From the NCBI GenBank assembly GCA_018658605.1, contig JABHUV010000211.1, positions 18,505 through 82,504 of the forward strand: a stretch of DNA of 64,000 nucleotides, in the 5' to 3' direction. The position numbers and the translations under genes are program-made. This document shows positions 56,137-64,000 of this stretch, piece by piece (the first letter of the stretch is position 1; every line of letters starts with the position of its first letter). Below the pieces are notes generated by a model. That model saw nothing but the letters and a program-made list of their open reading frames with translations. It was not told the origin of the DNA and did no database searches. The DNA is from Planctomycetaceae bacterium (GTDB taxonomy: Bacteria > Planctomycetota > Planctomycetia > Pirellulales > Pirellulaceae).

Positions 56137-57966
56137 ATGGCAGTGAATAGCCTTGAAAAATGTGTACGTGAATTGGAGTCGCAAGGCTTCTTGTTACGGT
56201 ATGAGCATGTAGCCGACCCCTACCTAGAGATAGCTGAGATTCAGCGGCGGGTGTTTGCTAACAATGGACCGGCAATCTTGTTTACAAATGTAAAAGATTG
56301 TCAGTTTCCAGTTGTCTCCAATCTGTTTGGAACTCTGGAACGTAGCCAATTCATTTTCCGCAATTCACTTGAACAGGTCCGCCGTTTGGTTCAAGCAAAG
56401 GTGGACCCTAGTCAAATTTTGCGGCGGCCGTGGCGGCATGTTGGTTTGGCTCGACAGGCGTTGAAGATGATTCCCAAACGATGTTCCCGCGGTGCGGTAT
56501 TAAAGCATCGATGCGAGTTGAATGACTTGCCGCAAATTCAAAGCTGGCCTCGTGATGGTGGCCCGTTTATTACACTACCTCAAGTCTTTTCACAGCATCC
56601 AGAACAGGATGGATTGTTGCAGTCAAATTTAGGGATGTATCGAGTGCAACTGGCGGGGGGAGATTATCATGTCAATCAAGTTGGTTTGCATTACCAGATT
56701 CATCGAGGGATTGGAGTGCATCAGCAAGCCGCAAATGACTTAGGCATGCCACTGAAAGTAAATATTTTTGTAGGTGGTAGTCCGGCGATGACAGTGGCTG
56801 CGGTGATGCCACTGCCAGAGGGCATGAGCGAATTAACATTTGCCGGTGTGCTCAATGGTAAACGGATCAAGATGATCTGCCAAACAGGTGAATTACCAAT
56901 TTATGCAGATGCAGATTTTTGCATTCAAGGTGAGATCATTCCAGACGAATTGAAGCCGGAAGGTCCGTTTGGTGATCACTTAGGATATTACAGCTTAACG
57001 CATGATTTTCCAGTAATGCGGGTAACCAACGTATTTCATCGCGAAGGTGCGATATGGCCCTTTACGGTTGTTGGTCGCCCGCCTCAGGAAGACACTCGGT
57101 TCGGCGAGCTTATACATGAGATCACTGGGCCTGTGATTCCCTCGGTTTTGCCTGGGGTGAAAGCAGTTCATGCTGTGGATGCAGCCGGCGTCCATCCATT
57201 ATTGTTAGCTATTGGCAGTGAGCGTTATACGCCGTTTAGCGAAGTGGACCATCCGCAGGAACTACTGACGCAAGCGCATGCAATTTTGGGACAGGGCCAA
57301 TTGTCTCTGGCAAAGTACTTGTTCATATTGAATGATGCGGATGTTCCTAGTTTGGATATTGGCCAAATAGAAACTTTTTTGCTTGAGGTGCTACAGCGAG
57401 TTGATTGGCGTCGAGATCTGCATTTTTCAACCAAGACGACGATTGATACGTTGGATTATTCCGGTACAGGGTTGAATCAAGGTTCCAAATTAGTAATCGC
57501 CGCTGCCGGTAAAATTAAACGCGATCTGATGAGTATCCTACCGACATCATATTCGTTGCCAGCAGGATACTCCGAAGCCTGTGTTGTTATGCCAGGTGTA
57601 GTGGCTATTAAGGGTCCGCCGGCGGGTGAAGGCCATGTTCAACAAGTCAATGAATTTTGTCTGACATTGGATAACGATCACAGTATGCATAGTTTTCCGT
57701 TGATCGTGATTGTAGATGAAAGCCAACCACTAGCGAACAATCTTAATGAGTTTTTGTGGGTAACATTTACTCGCAGCAACCCCGCAGTGGACGTGCATGG
57801 TCTCGGTGCGTCGACTAACAATAAACACTGGGGTTGCACTGGTTCGCTAGTAATTGATGCTCGCCGCAAACCGCATCATGCTCCGCTCTTAGAAGTTGAT
57901 GCCAAGACTAGTAGTCAAGTTGATAATATTGCTTCTAGTGGCCACGCAATATCTAGATATTTGTGA
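56137..57966 (+). CDS. UbiD family decarboxylase
   Basis: A 609-residue UbiD-type (de)carboxylase that uses prenylated FMN. ATG 56137 follows an earlier GTG at 56122. Characteristic blocks are GGPFITLPQVF, DYHVNQVGLHYQIHRGIG, PEGMSELTFAGVLNGK, LKPEGPFGDHLGYYS with the catalytic glutamate and arginine environment, and WPFTVVGRPPQEDTRFGELIHEITGPVIP. The length is above the usual 490-510. No UbiX prenyltransferase is present in this window. The natural substrate could be a quinone precursor or an aromatic acid; sequence does not decide. Confidence 0.88.
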   Translation: MAVNSLEKCVRELESQGFLLRYEHVADPYLEIAEIQRRVFANNGPAILFTNVKDCQFPVVSNLFGTLERSQFIFRNSLEQVRRLVQAKVDPSQILRRPWRHVGLARQALKMIPKRCSRGAVLKHRCELNDLPQIQSWPRDGGPFITLPQVFSQHPEQDGLLQSNLGMYRVQLAGGDYHVNQVGLHYQIHRGIGVHQQAANDLGMPLKVNIFVGGSPAMTVAAVMPLPEGMSELTFAGVLNGKRIKMICQTGELPIYADADFCIQGEIIPDELKPEGPFGDHLGYYSLTHDFPVMRVTNVFHREGAIWPFTVVGRPPQEDTRFGELIHEITGPVIPSVLPGVKAVHAVDAAGVHPLLLAIGSERYTPFSEVDHPQELLTQAHAILGQGQLSLAKYLFILNDADVPSLDIGQIETFLLEVLQRVDWRRDLHFSTKTTIDTLDYSGTGLNQGSKLVIAAAGKIKRDLMSILPTSYSLPAGYSEACVVMPGVVAIKGPPAGEGHVQQVNEFCLTLDNDHSMHSFPLIVIVDESQPLANNLNEFLWVTFTRSNPAVDVHGLGASTNNKHWGCTGSLVIDARRKPHHAPLLEVDAKTSSQVDNIASSGHAISRYL

Positions 57967-58027
57967 CCACGAATACTGTAGGATCATCCTCCTGCAGCAG
58001 AGGCGGCCCTTATGCGAGATCATAAAG

Positions 58028-58112
58028 TGCGGGTGAGAGGATTCGAACCTCCACGGGATTAACTCCCACATGGCCCTCAACCATGCGCGTCTGCCAGTTC
58101 CGCCACACCCGC
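58028..58112 (-). tRNA. tRNA-Leu (GAG)
   Basis: Read on the minus strand, this 85-base cloverleaf has acceptor arms GCGGGTG and CACCCGC with discriminator A, a D-arm region GCGGAACTGGCAGACGC, anticodon stem CATGG/CCATG with loop TTGAGGG, so anticodon GAG, a long class II variable arm (GTGGGAGTTAATCCC), and the T-loop GGTTCGAATCC. CCA is not encoded. The neighbouring genes do not overlap it. Confidence 0.96.
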
Positions 58113-58416
58113 TCCTAGAGGATTTATTCTAGATTATTTCAAAATAGGTTAAGCATCAAGTGCTAGGGATTGTATTTACTCAAGTCAGGCGCGGGTTATT
58201 CCGGTTAGTTGGGTTTCGCCAAACGTGCTGATGGCGACTTGTGATGTACGCCTTTTTTTAGGAGGATTCCAGTCACGTAGAATGGTTTGTGGCGCCGATG
58301 AGTTGTTTTACCGGCAATGGAAAATTTCTGAAATGCTGAATACACTTTGATCAACGCAAGATCCCCCGATGGACTGAGGAATCTTGCAAGCACCCCGTCT
58401 GTTTAATCTTTTCATT
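58113..58416. other. intergenic region between tRNA-Leu and the GAF/PP2C-like gene
   Basis: The 304 bases carry an inverted repeat GCAAGAT (58356-58362) / ATCTTGC (58381-58387) just upstream of the next start, possibly a leader structure. A minus-strand frame of 62 codons (58205-58393) is basic (GKTTHRRHKPF, LLKKGVHHKS) and starts with GTG; I do not accept it as a gene, because it lacks a ribosome site, but I note it. Confidence 0.4.
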
Positions 58417-59682
58417 ATGTTGCACCCTGACCCTCCTACACTGAAGTTAATTCCAGCTAAACCAATTGACTTGGATGCTTTGAAAACATCGCGTTACCAA
58501 CCTCCGCGATTGACGGAGAACGAACTAGCTCGGCAAACCAATGACCTTACGATGCAAGCACTGGCATGTGGGTTAAGCATATTAGAAGCGAACTTCGCTG
58601 CTATCTATCTTTTGGATGCTGATACTCGATATTTGACACTCGGCCCCTTTGGCGGTGCACAAACTGAGCTGGCAAATATTGGTGTGCGGATGTTACAACA
58701 AGCGACTGCAGATCTTGAAGCACTTACCGGGCATGTAGTTACCCTCACAACGGCAGATCGTGTAAAGCAATGTAATGCACCAATGGACGCAGCATCCGCT
58801 GTGTGTGTTCCGCTGGTTGCCCAAGATACTCCAATTGGTACGCTGTGGTTCTCGTTTGACAGCCCGCGTGTGTTAGACGACAGTGAATTGATGTTAATCG
58901 AACTGATCGCAGCTATGTCGGCTAACTATTTTACCGCCATCTTTAATGGCGGTAATCACCTAGTCGATGATCAGCTGATCCAAATAGCTCAACATTGGCA
59001 GGAGAGTCGCCGTTTGCCGATCCATTGCTCTCATGCTATGTGGTTAGTACAAGGTTGGCATCTGGATGATGCAACCATCAGTCGTAATTATTATGATTGT
59101 CAGGAAACGGAACATGGGATCAGCGCATCTCTGGCGCATTCCCAAGGGGGTTCACTGGAAGCCCTGTTGTCGATCGGCGTCGTTGGCAATACTTTGCAAC
59201 GTATGGTTGCGGTGACAACCGATCCCGCAGAAATACTCGAACGAACAAATTCTTGTATTTGGGAAGGTGCTGCGGGCGAGCAATTTGCTGATGTCTTGCA
59301 GTTCGCTTTAGATGCGGATACGGGTCGTGTCATATATAGTTGTGCTGGCGAGATGATATTACTGGTTGTGACTCCGAGTGGCATCGAAGTCTTAGAGAAC
59401 ATCTCACCAGAAATTGGCATTATGGACTATGGCGAATATGAAAACCGCTGTCATATTATGCAGCCTGGAGATTTCTTGGTGGCGTCGACAGAATGTGGAT
59501 TCAACCGTGATGGTAACTGGGTCGACGAACTGCAAGCGATTACGTCGGCATTAAAGTCAAAGATGACAGTAGAAAAGTTGATCGCCAGCATTGAATCCAT
59601 ACAATGTGATCATGAGCGACAGCATTCAACATCTTGGGTCAAAAACGATCCAGCCATGTTGGTGATGCAATACGTCGGTTAA
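58417..59682 (+). CDS. GAF domain protein with degenerate SpoIIE/PP2C-like domain
   Basis: A 421-residue signalling-type protein, start at ATG 58417 (an in-frame TTG lies at 58384). A GAF-like domain spans about residues 35-180 (FAAIYLLDADTRYL, SAVCVPLVAQDTPIGTLWFSF). The C-terminal half has the outline of a PP2C/SpoIIE phosphatase (SRNYYD, EHGISASLAH, GRVIYSCAGEM, GDFLVASTECGF, NDPAMLVMQYV). The metal-binding residues are missing: GGDYYD has become SRNYYD, GDVSGHG has become AHSQGGS, and TDGL has become TECG. So it is probably a non-catalytic pseudophosphatase or regulator. Confidence 0.72.
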   Translation: MLHPDPPTLKLIPAKPIDLDALKTSRYQPPRLTENELARQTNDLTMQALACGLSILEANFAAIYLLDADTRYLTLGPFGGAQTELANIGVRMLQQATADLEALTGHVVTLTTADRVKQCNAPMDAASAVCVPLVAQDTPIGTLWFSFDSPRVLDDSELMLIELIAAMSANYFTAIFNGGNHLVDDQLIQIAQHWQESRRLPIHCSHAMWLVQGWHLDDATISRNYYDCQETEHGISASLAHSQGGSLEALLSIGVVGNTLQRMVAVTTDPAEILERTNSCIWEGAAGEQFADVLQFALDADTGRVIYSCAGEMILLVVTPSGIEVLENISPEIGIMDYGEYENRCHIMQPGDFLVASTECGFNRDGNWVDELQAITSALKSKMTVEKLIASIESIQCDHERQHSTSWVKNDPAMLVMQYVG

Positions 59683-59692
59683 GCAGCGACGA

Positions 59693-60109
59693 TTAACGTT
59701 TCGAGAACTGAGATCCTCGACGAGCACCATGCAAACCAGGCTTTTTTCGTTCGCTCATTCTTGAGTCACGAGTCAGGAATCCACCGCTACGCAGAGCAAT
59801 GAAGTTTTCTTCATTGTGGCTGACCATAGCTCGAGCCAAGCCCATTCGAACAGCACCAGCTTGGCCGGTTGTGCCACCACCACTGCATCGTACTATGACG
59901 TCGACATCATCAGCGTTACCAGTTAGTTCTAGTACTTCTAAAACAGCCCGCCGATTTTGAGCGAATTTAAAATATTCTTCGAAAGGGCGTTTGTTAATAG
60001 TGATCTGACCTGTACCAGGGCGAACACGGACACGAGCGACAGATGATTTACGGCGTCCAGTTCCAAGACTGTCTTGATTGGATTTACATTTTCTTACGAC
60101 TGCTGGCAT
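59693..60109 (-). CDS. rpsI: 30S ribosomal protein S9
   Basis: A 138-residue ribosomal protein of the small subunit. Typical features are GTGRRKSSVARVRVRPGTGQITINKRPFEEYF near the start, SGGGTTGQAGAVRMGLARAM, and the C-terminal basic tail DSRMSERKKPGLHGARRGSQFSKR that reaches the P-site tRNA. It lies 34 bases after rplM, the standard bacterial order. Confidence 0.97.
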   Translation of the reverse strand: MPAVVRKCKSNQDSLGTGRRKSSVARVRVRPGTGQITINKRPFEEYFKFAQNRRAVLEVLELTGNADDVDVIVRCSGGGTTGQAGAVRMGLARAMVSHNEENFIALRSGGFLTRDSRMSERKKPGLHGARRGSQFSKR

Positions 60110-60143
60110 CTTATTTATTTACTTCGTTTAGAGGTGTGAAAAA

Positions 60144-60581
60144 TCAGGCCAACTCACGAGGCTGCGGGTCTTGCGCCTGATGAGTATGATCGGGGCCAAC
60201 GAAAACCTTTAATTTGGTCAACATTTTGCGTCCTAGTTTGTTCTTGGGTAGCATACGGCGAACAGCTTCGGTAAGAATAAGCTCTGGAGATTTTTCTTTT
60301 CGCTTCTCAGCGGTGATCGATTTCTGCCCTGTATAGCCAGTGTACCAAGTGTATGTTTTCTGTTCCCATTTATTACCACTAAATGTAACGTTTTCTACGT
60401 TCACAACGACGATGAAATCGCCAGTGTCAACATGTGGTGTATAAGTAGGCTTATCTTTGCCCATGAGGATAACTGCGATTTCCGAAGCAAGGTGTCCTAC
60501 TCCCTTTTCTGCAGCATCTACGAGCCACCAATTTTGGGTGACTTCATTAGGTTTCGCCATGTAGGTCTTTTGAGCGACCAA
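60144..60581 (-). CDS. rplM: 50S ribosomal protein L13
   Basis: A 145-residue ribosomal protein of the large subunit. I accept the TTG start at 60581 because GAGGA lies 7 bases before it and because the residues KTYMAKPNEV, conserved at the start of L13 in this group, are then included. Further signatures are LMGKDKPTYTPHVDTGDFIVVVN and RMLPKNKLGRKMLTKLKVF. It forms an operon with rpsI. Confidence 0.96.
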   Translation of the reverse strand: MVAQKTYMAKPNEVTQNWWLVDAAEKGVGHLASEIAVILMGKDKPTYTPHVDTGDFIVVVNVENVTFSGNKWEQKTYTWYTGYTGQKSITAEKRKEKSPELILTEAVRRMLPKNKLGRKMLTKLKVFVGPDHTHQAQDPQPRELA

Positions 60582-60588
60582 CGTACTG

Positions 60589-60593
60589 TCCTC
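60589..60593 (-). promoter_or_regulatory. ribosome binding site that decides the rplM start
   Basis: GAGGA on the minus strand, 7 bases upstream of the TTG start of rplM. It supports TTG rather than the internal ATG 60560. Confidence 0.6.
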
Positions 60594-60865
60594 ATATAAG
60601 GAGATTATATTAAATTAGTGGAAACAGCCGATTCTAACCCCGTAAATTAGACCTAACAAGGGCTATTTAATACTTTTAGTTTGTTGTTTTTCAACGGCTA
60701 TACACTCAAGATATACCGACTTTCCGATTAGGTCAAATGGTCTGATCTACGGCACGGAACAACCCTAGTATTACAGTTCGGTCTATACGAAATGTGGTTA
60801 GTTGGGTATCTTGTGGATGGCATAATCAATACAAACACACGACAAAACAAGATAAAGAAGAAGCG

Positions 60866-62368
60866 ATGAAAGCAGCAGTCCTGAAAGAACGATTTCCTGG
60901 TGAACAACGAGTTGCATTATTGCCTGAAAATGTTCAAAAACTGCAAGCCGCTGGCTATGAAATACTTATTGAACGTGGAGCGGGCCTCGGCTCATCTATT
61001 ACAGATGAAGATTACTTTGCAGCGGGTGCACAGTTAATTACTCGTGAGGAAGCGGGTGTAGCTGATATTCTCTTACAAGTTCGCAGTGTAGGCGCAAACT
61101 CGGTTAACGGCGATGATGATGTTCAATTAATGCACGCCGGTCAAATTATTATTGGAATGTGTGACCCACTAGGTAATGCCGCATCGATCGGTATGTTAGC
61201 AGAACAAGGCGTCAGTCAAGTTGCGCTTGAAATGATACCACGCATTAGTCGAGCCCAGAGCATGGACGTACTGAGCTCGATGGCAACGATTGCTGGGTAT
61301 CGTGCTGTGTTGCATGCGGCTTACGAACTACCTCGAATGTTCCCACTAAACATGACCGCTGCCGGTACATTGAAGGCTGCTAAAGTCTTTGTCATCGGAG
61401 CGGGCGTTGCTGGGTTACAAGCGGCAGCTACTGCGAAGCGACTAGGTGCTGTCGTCTCTGCCTATGATGTTCGCCCCGACTGCCGCGAACAAGTGGAAAG
61501 CATTGGTGCTCGGTTCGTCGAAGTGCAATTGGAATCAGACGATGCGGAAGACGAAGGTGGGTATGCCAAACAACAATCCGAAGAGTTCCTTGTCAAGCAA
61601 CGAGAACTGATGGCTGAATTGGCTGCGGAAAGTGATGTGGTTATTACGACGGCTGCAATTCCAGGGCGGCAATCACCGTTATTGATATCAGCCGATGCTG
61701 TGGCCACCATGAAACCTGGTAGTGTTATCGTGGACCTCGCTGCAGAACGAGGTGGTAATTGTGAACTAACAAAAGCTGATGAAACAGTGGTTATCCATAA
61801 CGTGACGATTCTGGGCCCCACAAACCTCCCGTCGGAGATACCCAACCACGCGAGCCAGATGTTTGGCAATAACATAACGAAGTTGTTGTTGCATCTTGTC
61901 AATGCTGAAGGTGAAATTAGCTTGGATTTGGAAGACGAAATCATCCAAGGCTGCTTAGTCTCTCACGACGGTCAAGTTGTCAATGAACGCATCGCCTCGA
62001 TGCTGGGTGTCGAAATTGAAGAGAACGATCAAAGCGTTGCGGAATCTCTACCGACCGAAGCAGACGATCTATCAAGTGAATTTAGCCTCGACGACGAAAA
62101 TGTAACTGCGGACATCGAATTAGAGGATGAAGCGGTAGTAGAATCCGCTGATGAAATGGATACTGACGACGACAGTGACGATGATTTTGATATGGAACTA
62201 GCAGATGAGGATAAGGCGGACGTAGATTCCGCTGGTGAAATGGATGATGATTACAGTGATGATGATAATTTAGATGCGGAAAGCGAATTAGAGGATGAAG
62301 AGGTTCTCAATAGCGACGATGAAAACGAACAAGAATATGATTTTTACAAAGACTCACAAAGTGAATAA
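60866..62368 (+). CDS. pntA: NAD(P) transhydrogenase alpha subunit 1 (PntAA) with acidic tail
   Basis: The soluble NAD(H)-binding subunit of the proton-pumping transhydrogenase, 500 residues from ATG 60866 (preceded by AGAAGAAGCG); a GTG at 60794 would add an unrelated N-terminus. Family motifs are KERFPGEQRVALLPENV at the start, VIGAGVAGLQAAATAKRLGAVVSAYDVRP in the Rossmann fold, and PSEIPNHASQMFGNN. The conserved part ends near residue 385. The rest, about 115 residues, is a strongly acidic tail of Asp, Glu and Ser with an internal duplication, not found in the standard subunit. The operon continues with pntAB and pntB. Confidence 0.93.
   Translation: MKAAVLKERFPGEQRVALLPENVQKLQAAGYEILIERGAGLGSSITDEDYFAAGAQLITREEAGVADILLQVRSVGANSVNGDDDVQLMHAGQIIIGMCDPLGNAASIGMLAEQGVSQVALEMIPRISRAQSMDVLSSMATIAGYRAVLHAAYELPRMFPLNMTAAGTLKAAKVFVIGAGVAGLQAAATAKRLGAVVSAYDVRPDCREQVESIGARFVEVQLESDDAEDEGGYAKQQSEEFLVKQRELMAELAAESDVVITTAAIPGRQSPLLISADAVATMKPGSVIVDLAAERGGNCELTKADETVVIHNVTILGPTNLPSEIPNHASQMFGNNITKLLLHLVNAEGEISLDLEDEIIQGCLVSHDGQVVNERIASMLGVEIEENDQSVAESLPTEADDLSSEFSLDDENVTADIELEDEAVVESADEMDTDDDSDDDFDMELADEDKADVDSAGEMDDDYSDDDNLDAESELEDEEVLNSDDENEQEYDFYKDSQSE
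62117..62300 (+). repeat. direct repeat in the acidic tail of PntA
   Basis: The 16-base sequence GAATTAGAGGATGAAG occurs at 62117-62132 and again at 62285-62300. Related Asp/Glu/Ser units fill the space between, which suggests duplication in the coding region. Confidence 0.75.
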
Positions 62369-62384
62369 AAGAAAAACGAATGCA

Positions 62385-62870
62385 ATGAATTTAGAAAAAC
62401 GATCCAAATTAATCATTATGCTCGGAGCGTGTCTATTTCTGTTTACAGGTTTGCTGCTAGCACAAGATGAGTCATCCTCGGCTTCGGAAAACGTGGTAGT
62501 GGAACAGAGTAGTGATACCCCCGTGGTGGTTGCTGGTAACAGCGACACTGCGGATGATCATAAATATGCCATGCTGATTGCCGGGCTGACGATTTTTGTA
62601 ATTTCGATTTTCGTCGGAGTGGAAGTCATCACAAAAGTCCCACAGAAATTACATACTCCGTTGATGTCAGGTTCCAACGCCATTAGTGGGATTACTATTG
62701 TAGGAGCAATTCTTGTTTCAGCTGATTGTGCGAATGCCGGAAATCAGCTTGCGGTCGTTCTCGTGGGCATTGCGATTGCGTTGGCGATGATAAATGTAGT
62801 TGGTGGTTTTGGTGTTACACATCGCATGTTGAGCATGTTTACGAAACGCAAAAAAGCGCCGTCAACTTAG
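62385..62870 (+). CDS. NAD(P) transhydrogenase alpha subunit 2 (PntAB), extended N-terminus
   Basis: The membrane part of the alpha subunit, 161 residues from ATG 62385, with three or four membrane helices (LIAGLTIFVISIFVGVEVI, AISGITIVGAILVSA, QLAVVLVGIAIALAMINVVGGFGVTHRML). The last helix with GGFGVTHRML is the PntAB signature. Upstream of the core are about 60 additional residues with a hydrophobic segment (LIIMLGACLFLFTGLLLAQ) and a Ser/Asp-rich stretch, resembling a cleavable signal. It is 16 bases after pntA. Confidence 0.88.
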   Translation: MNLEKRSKLIIMLGACLFLFTGLLLAQDESSSASENVVVEQSSDTPVVVAGNSDTADDHKYAMLIAGLTIFVISIFVGVEVITKVPQKLHTPLMSGSNAISGITIVGAILVSADCANAGNQLAVVLVGIAIALAMINVVGGFGVTHRMLSMFTKRKKAPST

Positions 62871-62932
62871 TAGGCAACAAGTTACTTGAGCATAACAGAC
62901 AAGTCAACGAATTTTTTTAAGGTTGAATCACA

Positions 62933-64000
62933 GTGGATTCGAAAGTAATATACGACGTATTTTATCTATTAGCGGCTATCCTGTTCATTCTCGGGGTCAA
63001 GTTAATGGCGCACCCGCGGACAGCGCGACGTGGGAATATGTTTGGCATCCTAGGCATGACGATCGCTATCGTTATTTCCATGATGAAGGCCAATGAACAA
63101 TTAATGTCCCCGCAGATATTTCCGCTATTTGTGGTTGGTCTATGTTGTATGATTGGCATATTATTTGGTGCAATTTTGGCCACACGCGTCAAAATGACCG
63201 AAATGCCACAACTGGTTGCAGTCTTTAATGGGATTGGCGGTTTAGCTTCGGTATTGGTTGCTGGTGCAGCTTTGGTTGTTGCCACAGATTTTTCCTTAGA
63301 TGAAAACATCGCGACGGCGCTGTCGGGTTTTATTGGGTCAATTACTTTTATCGGGAGCGCGGTAGCCGCTGGAAAACTTCAGGAACTAAAGTTCTTTAAA
63401 AAGGGTTTCCTGCTACCAACGTTCTTACGCCATATTCTGAACCTTGCATTAGTATGTGGTTGCGGCTGGGCTGGGTATTTACTGTTAAATGCTTCCTCTG
63501 ACCAAGCGGTGTTGTTGTATGTCGCCATCTGCGGTTTAGGTTTTATCTTGGGCTACACATTGACCGCTCCCATTGGTGGTGCGGATATGCCAGTCGTGAT
63601 TGCATTGTTGAACTCGTATTCAGGGTTAGCAGCGTCGGCGACAGGATTTGTCGTCGGAAGTAATATCTTGATTATTGCGGGGTCGTTGGTCGGAGCCTCG
63701 GGTATTATTTTAACGAGCTTAATGTGTGTGGCGATGAATCGAAGTTTGTTGAGTGTATTATTTGGTGGTGGTAAAGTCGGTGCAGATGTCGATGCGGATG
63801 AAGTCTATGCAACAGTTAAACGAACAACAGCTGATGATGTCGCGATGATGGCTGATATGGCCGATCGAGTAGTGATTGTGCCGGGATATGGAATGGCCGT
63901 AGCACAGGCTCAGAACGCCGTGAGTGATATGGCGGAGATACTTGAGCAACGAGGGGTGACCGTCGAATATGCGATTCATCCAGTGGCTGGGCGGATGCCA
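62933..64000 (+). CDS. pntB: NAD(P) transhydrogenase beta subunit (PntB), N-terminal part
   Basis: An open frame from GTG 62933 to the end of the window, 356 codons so far. An AAGG about 10 bases upstream may serve as ribosome site. About nine membrane helices are followed by a NADP(H)-binding domain. The motifs DMPVVIALLNSYSGLAASATGF and VIVPGYGMAVAQAQ are diagnostic of PntB; the segment IHPVAGRMP at the edge starts the conserved GRMPGHMN block. The C-terminal roughly 110 residues lie outside. It couples hydride transfer between NADH and NADP to proton flow. Confidence 0.94.
   Translation, partial: MDSKVIYDVFYLLAAILFILGVKLMAHPRTARRGNMFGILGMTIAIVISMMKANEQLMSPQIFPLFVVGLCCMIGILFGAILATRVKMTEMPQLVAVFNGIGGLASVLVAGAALVVATDFSLDENIATALSGFIGSITFIGSAVAAGKLQELKFFKKGFLLPTFLRHILNLALVCGCGWAGYLLLNASSDQAVLLYVAICGLGFILGYTLTAPIGGADMPVVIALLNSYSGLAASATGFVVGSNILIIAGSLVGASGIILTSLMCVAMNRSLLSVLFGGGKVGADVDADEVYATVKRTTADDVAMMADMADRVVIVPGYGMAVAQAQNAVSDMAEILEQRGVTVEYAIHPVAGRMP

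Noticed and set aside
58205..58393. 62-codon basic frame on the minus strand between tRNA-Leu and the GAF gene
   Set aside because: It starts with GTG without ribosome site, has no known likeness and overlaps the inverted repeat; not enough support, though it sits in a true gap.
61462..61944. 160-codon frame opposite pntA
   Set aside because: Antisense to the conserved Rossmann-fold region of PntA; Ser/Asn-rich, no domain.
1..64000. Mobile elements, phage genes, rRNA or CRISPR arrays
   Set aside because: No transposase or integrase motifs, terminal repeats next to such genes, rRNA stretches or repeat-spacer arrays were seen in reading both strands; gene order looks like stable chromosome.

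Overview
The window looks like a chromosome segment of a planctomycete, probably a Pirellulales-like lineage. The main reasons are two modules of the planctomycete-typical surface proteins DUF1549/DUF1553 (PSCyt2/PSD1) and DUF1501, one with a PSCyt1 cytochrome domain. Supporting signs are a cytoplasmic WD40 partner, an ECF sigma factor beside a Ser/Thr kinase and an FHA protein, an LL-diaminopimelate-type aminotransferase, and many large secreted or membrane proteins of unknown role. Base composition is moderate and even. I see no insertion sequence, phage, CRISPR array or rRNA. One tRNA, tRNA-Leu(GAG), is present.

Layout. 1-1086: 3' part of an FAD-dependent halogenase-like oxidoreductase. 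1426-11072: two DUF1549/DUF1553 + DUF1501 modules, the first followed by a WD40 protein and a small secreted protein. 11062-12477 (minus): folC. 12902-17440: ABC exporter-type operon (ATPase, permease with a big extracytoplasmic loop, membrane-anchored repeat-like protein). 17507-22972 (minus): signalling cluster of FHA protein, Ser/Thr kinase, membrane protein, ECF sigma factor, anti-sigma-like protein and a secreted protein whose gene has a C10 tract. 23147-23965 (minus): coiled-coil membrane protein. 24324-28775: HEAT-like secreted protein, a PncC/NadD-like fusion, a DMT transporter and a ROK sugar kinase. 28822-35021: lepA, two unusual type I signal peptidases, and an LptB-like ATPase. 35043-36275 (minus): LL-DAP-type aminotransferase. 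36393-44471 (minus): seven-gene operon RDD / SpoIIM-like / membrane protein / DUF4129 / DUF4350 / MoxR / DUF58. 45051-47948: two-subunit 2-oxoacid:ferredoxin oxidoreductase. 48005-64000: housekeeping and mixed genes (SDR, conserved hypothetical, ribBA, double-thioredoxin lipoprotein, pepA, UbiD-like decarboxylase, tRNA-Leu, GAF/PP2C-like protein, rpsI-rplM), ending in a three-gene proton-translocating transhydrogenase operon cut by the window edge.

How the genes work together. The surface modules probably build an extracytoplasmic redox or degradative complex. The signal peptidases process exported proteins and carry a four-cysteine ribbon plus a beta-rich insert not found in standard LepB. 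The MoxR/DUF58 operon is an envelope-associated AAA+ chaperone system. The PncC-NadD fusion would perform two consecutive steps of NAD salvage, and the transhydrogenase couples NAD(P)H balance to the proton gradient.

Most unusual: the zinc-ribbon/beta-insert signal peptidase pair, the NAD-salvage fusion, the roughly 390-residue coiled coil splitting a DUF1553 protein, the duplicated acidic tail on PntA, the double TlpA lipoprotein, and the possible phase-variable C10 tract.
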